DNA from: Bradyrhizobium sp. CCGB12
Lineage (GTDB): Bacteria > Pseudomonadota > Alphaproteobacteria > Rhizobiales > Xanthobacteraceae
Direction of reading: 5' to 3'
Assembly: GCF_024199845.1 (NCBI RefSeq)
Contig: NZ_JANADO010000001.1
Coordinates: 6,014,001-6,078,000, forward strand
Length of the DNA: 64,000 bases
Both the position numbers and the translations under genes were made by a program. Below are positions 63,413-64,000 of the stretch, one piece after another (position 1 is the stretch's first letter; each line of letters starts with the position of its first letter). The notes under the pieces were generated by a model, which saw only the letters and a program-made list of their open reading frames with translations, made no database searches and was not told the DNA's origin.

Positions 63413-64000
63413 ATGCTTTCAGCGTTAATTCGAAACCTGCGCGCCGTCGCTACGGCCACGCTCTGTCTCGCCGCCGTATCCACGGCTCACGCCGACAATT
63501 ATCCCAGCCGCAACATCACGCTGGTGCTGCCATTCGCGGCCGGCAGCGGCACCGACACCACGACGCGGCTGATCTCGCAGCATCTGTCGCAGGCGCTCGG
63601 GGTCGGTATCGTGATCGAGAACAAGGCCGGCGCCAACGGCATGCTCGCCGCCACCTATGTCGCGAAGGCCGCCCCCGACGGCTACACGCTGCTGGTGACG
63701 ACCAACACGACGCATTCGGCCAATCCCTACCTGCTCAAGAGCCTCACTTACGATCCGGTCAAGGATTTCGCCCCGATCGCGCGCACCGGCGATCTGCCCT
63801 TCATGCTGGTCGTCAATCCCGAAGTGCCGGCCAAGACCGTCGGCGAGCTCGTCGCTTATGGCAAGGCCAATCCGGGCAAGCTGAGCTACGCCTCGGGTTC
63901 GTCCTCGGCGATCGTGTCGGGCGCGACCTTTGCGCACAATGCCGGGCTCGACCTCCTGCACGTGCCCTACAAGAGCTCGCCGCCGGCGCTCAACGACGTC
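63413..64000 (+). CDS. Bug-family (TctC-like) periplasmic solute-binding protein, 3' end cut by window
   Basis: 196 residues are visible from ATG 63413. The signal peptide (LRAVATATLCLAAVSTAHA) is followed by YPSRNITLVLPFAAGSGTDT, then VIENKAGANGMLAATYVAKA and PDGYTLLVTTNTTHSANPYL, diagnostic of the tripartite tricarboxylate/Bug family, common as orphan genes. The ligand cannot be told. Confidence 0.92.
   Translation, partial: MLSALIRNLRAVATATLCLAAVSTAHADNYPSRNITLVLPFAAGSGTDTTTRLISQHLSQALGVGIVIENKAGANGMLAATYVAKAAPDGYTLLVTTNTTHSANPYLLKSLTYDPVKDFAPIARTGDLPFMLVVNPEVPAKTVGELVAYGKANPGKLSYASGSSSAIVSGATFAHNAGLDLLHVPYKSSPPALNDV

Overview
The window looks like chromosome of a Bradyrhizobium-type alphaproteobacterium. 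The GC content is high. FixK-type TTGAY-N4-RTCAA boxes stand in front of cbb3 oxidase, hemN and nap genes. There is a Caulobacter-style polar flagellar block with SciP and FlbD, a PmtA-type lipid methyltransferase, and many intergenic palindromes of the kind common in rhizobia. All product calls come from reading the translations; no database search was run.

Layout. 1-2.6 kb holds micro-oxic/heme functions on the minus strand: the start of ccoN, a small protein, hemN and a 46-aa membrane peptide, under three FixK boxes. 2.7-16.5 kb is an accessory region of lower GC with decayed genes. It contains a DUF892 gene broken by TGA, a polymerase-like fragment, a cyclase-like protein with a zinc-finger partner, an STAND-type NTPase with a restriction-nuclease domain followed by an OLD-family nuclease, a DUF4041/T5orf172 protein, a frameshifted tyrosine integrase beside a tRNA-Lys remnant, and an apparently intact large serine recombinase whose 3' end lies inside a tRNA-Met gene. 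The best candidate for an undescribed system is the NTPase-REase/OLD pair at 7.1-11.5 kb.

16.7-19.2 kb returns to backbone (pmtA, mnmA). 19.5-28 kb is a flagellar block, fliK-flgD-sciP-fliF-fliG-fliH-fliN-flbD, with a clear sigma-54 promoter before fliK. This fits FlbD being the sigma-54 activator and SciP a CtrA antagonist. 28-36 kb holds a GYD protein, an M20 peptidase and a sulfonate-utilisation operon (two SsuA-type binding proteins, SsuD, SsuC, SsuB) that runs into a flavin reductase able to feed SsuD. 36-45 kb is a mixed stretch: cytochrome P450, two orphan ABC_sub_bind proteins around a LuxR-type regulator, a phytochelatin-synthase-like protein, small hypotheticals and an LLM flavin monooxygenase.

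45-49.3 kb is napEDABC, the periplasmic nitrate reductase, preceded by a perfect FixK box, so the left-end oxidase/heme genes and nitrate respiration probably share one low-oxygen regulator. 49.4-64 kb is mostly housekeeping and hypothetical: a RecD-like helicase, a secreted caspase/TPR protein, msrA-msrB, several small membrane or secreted proteins, purA, two related EamA transporters around a Sel1-repeat protein, and the start of a Bug-family solute-binding protein cut by the window edge.
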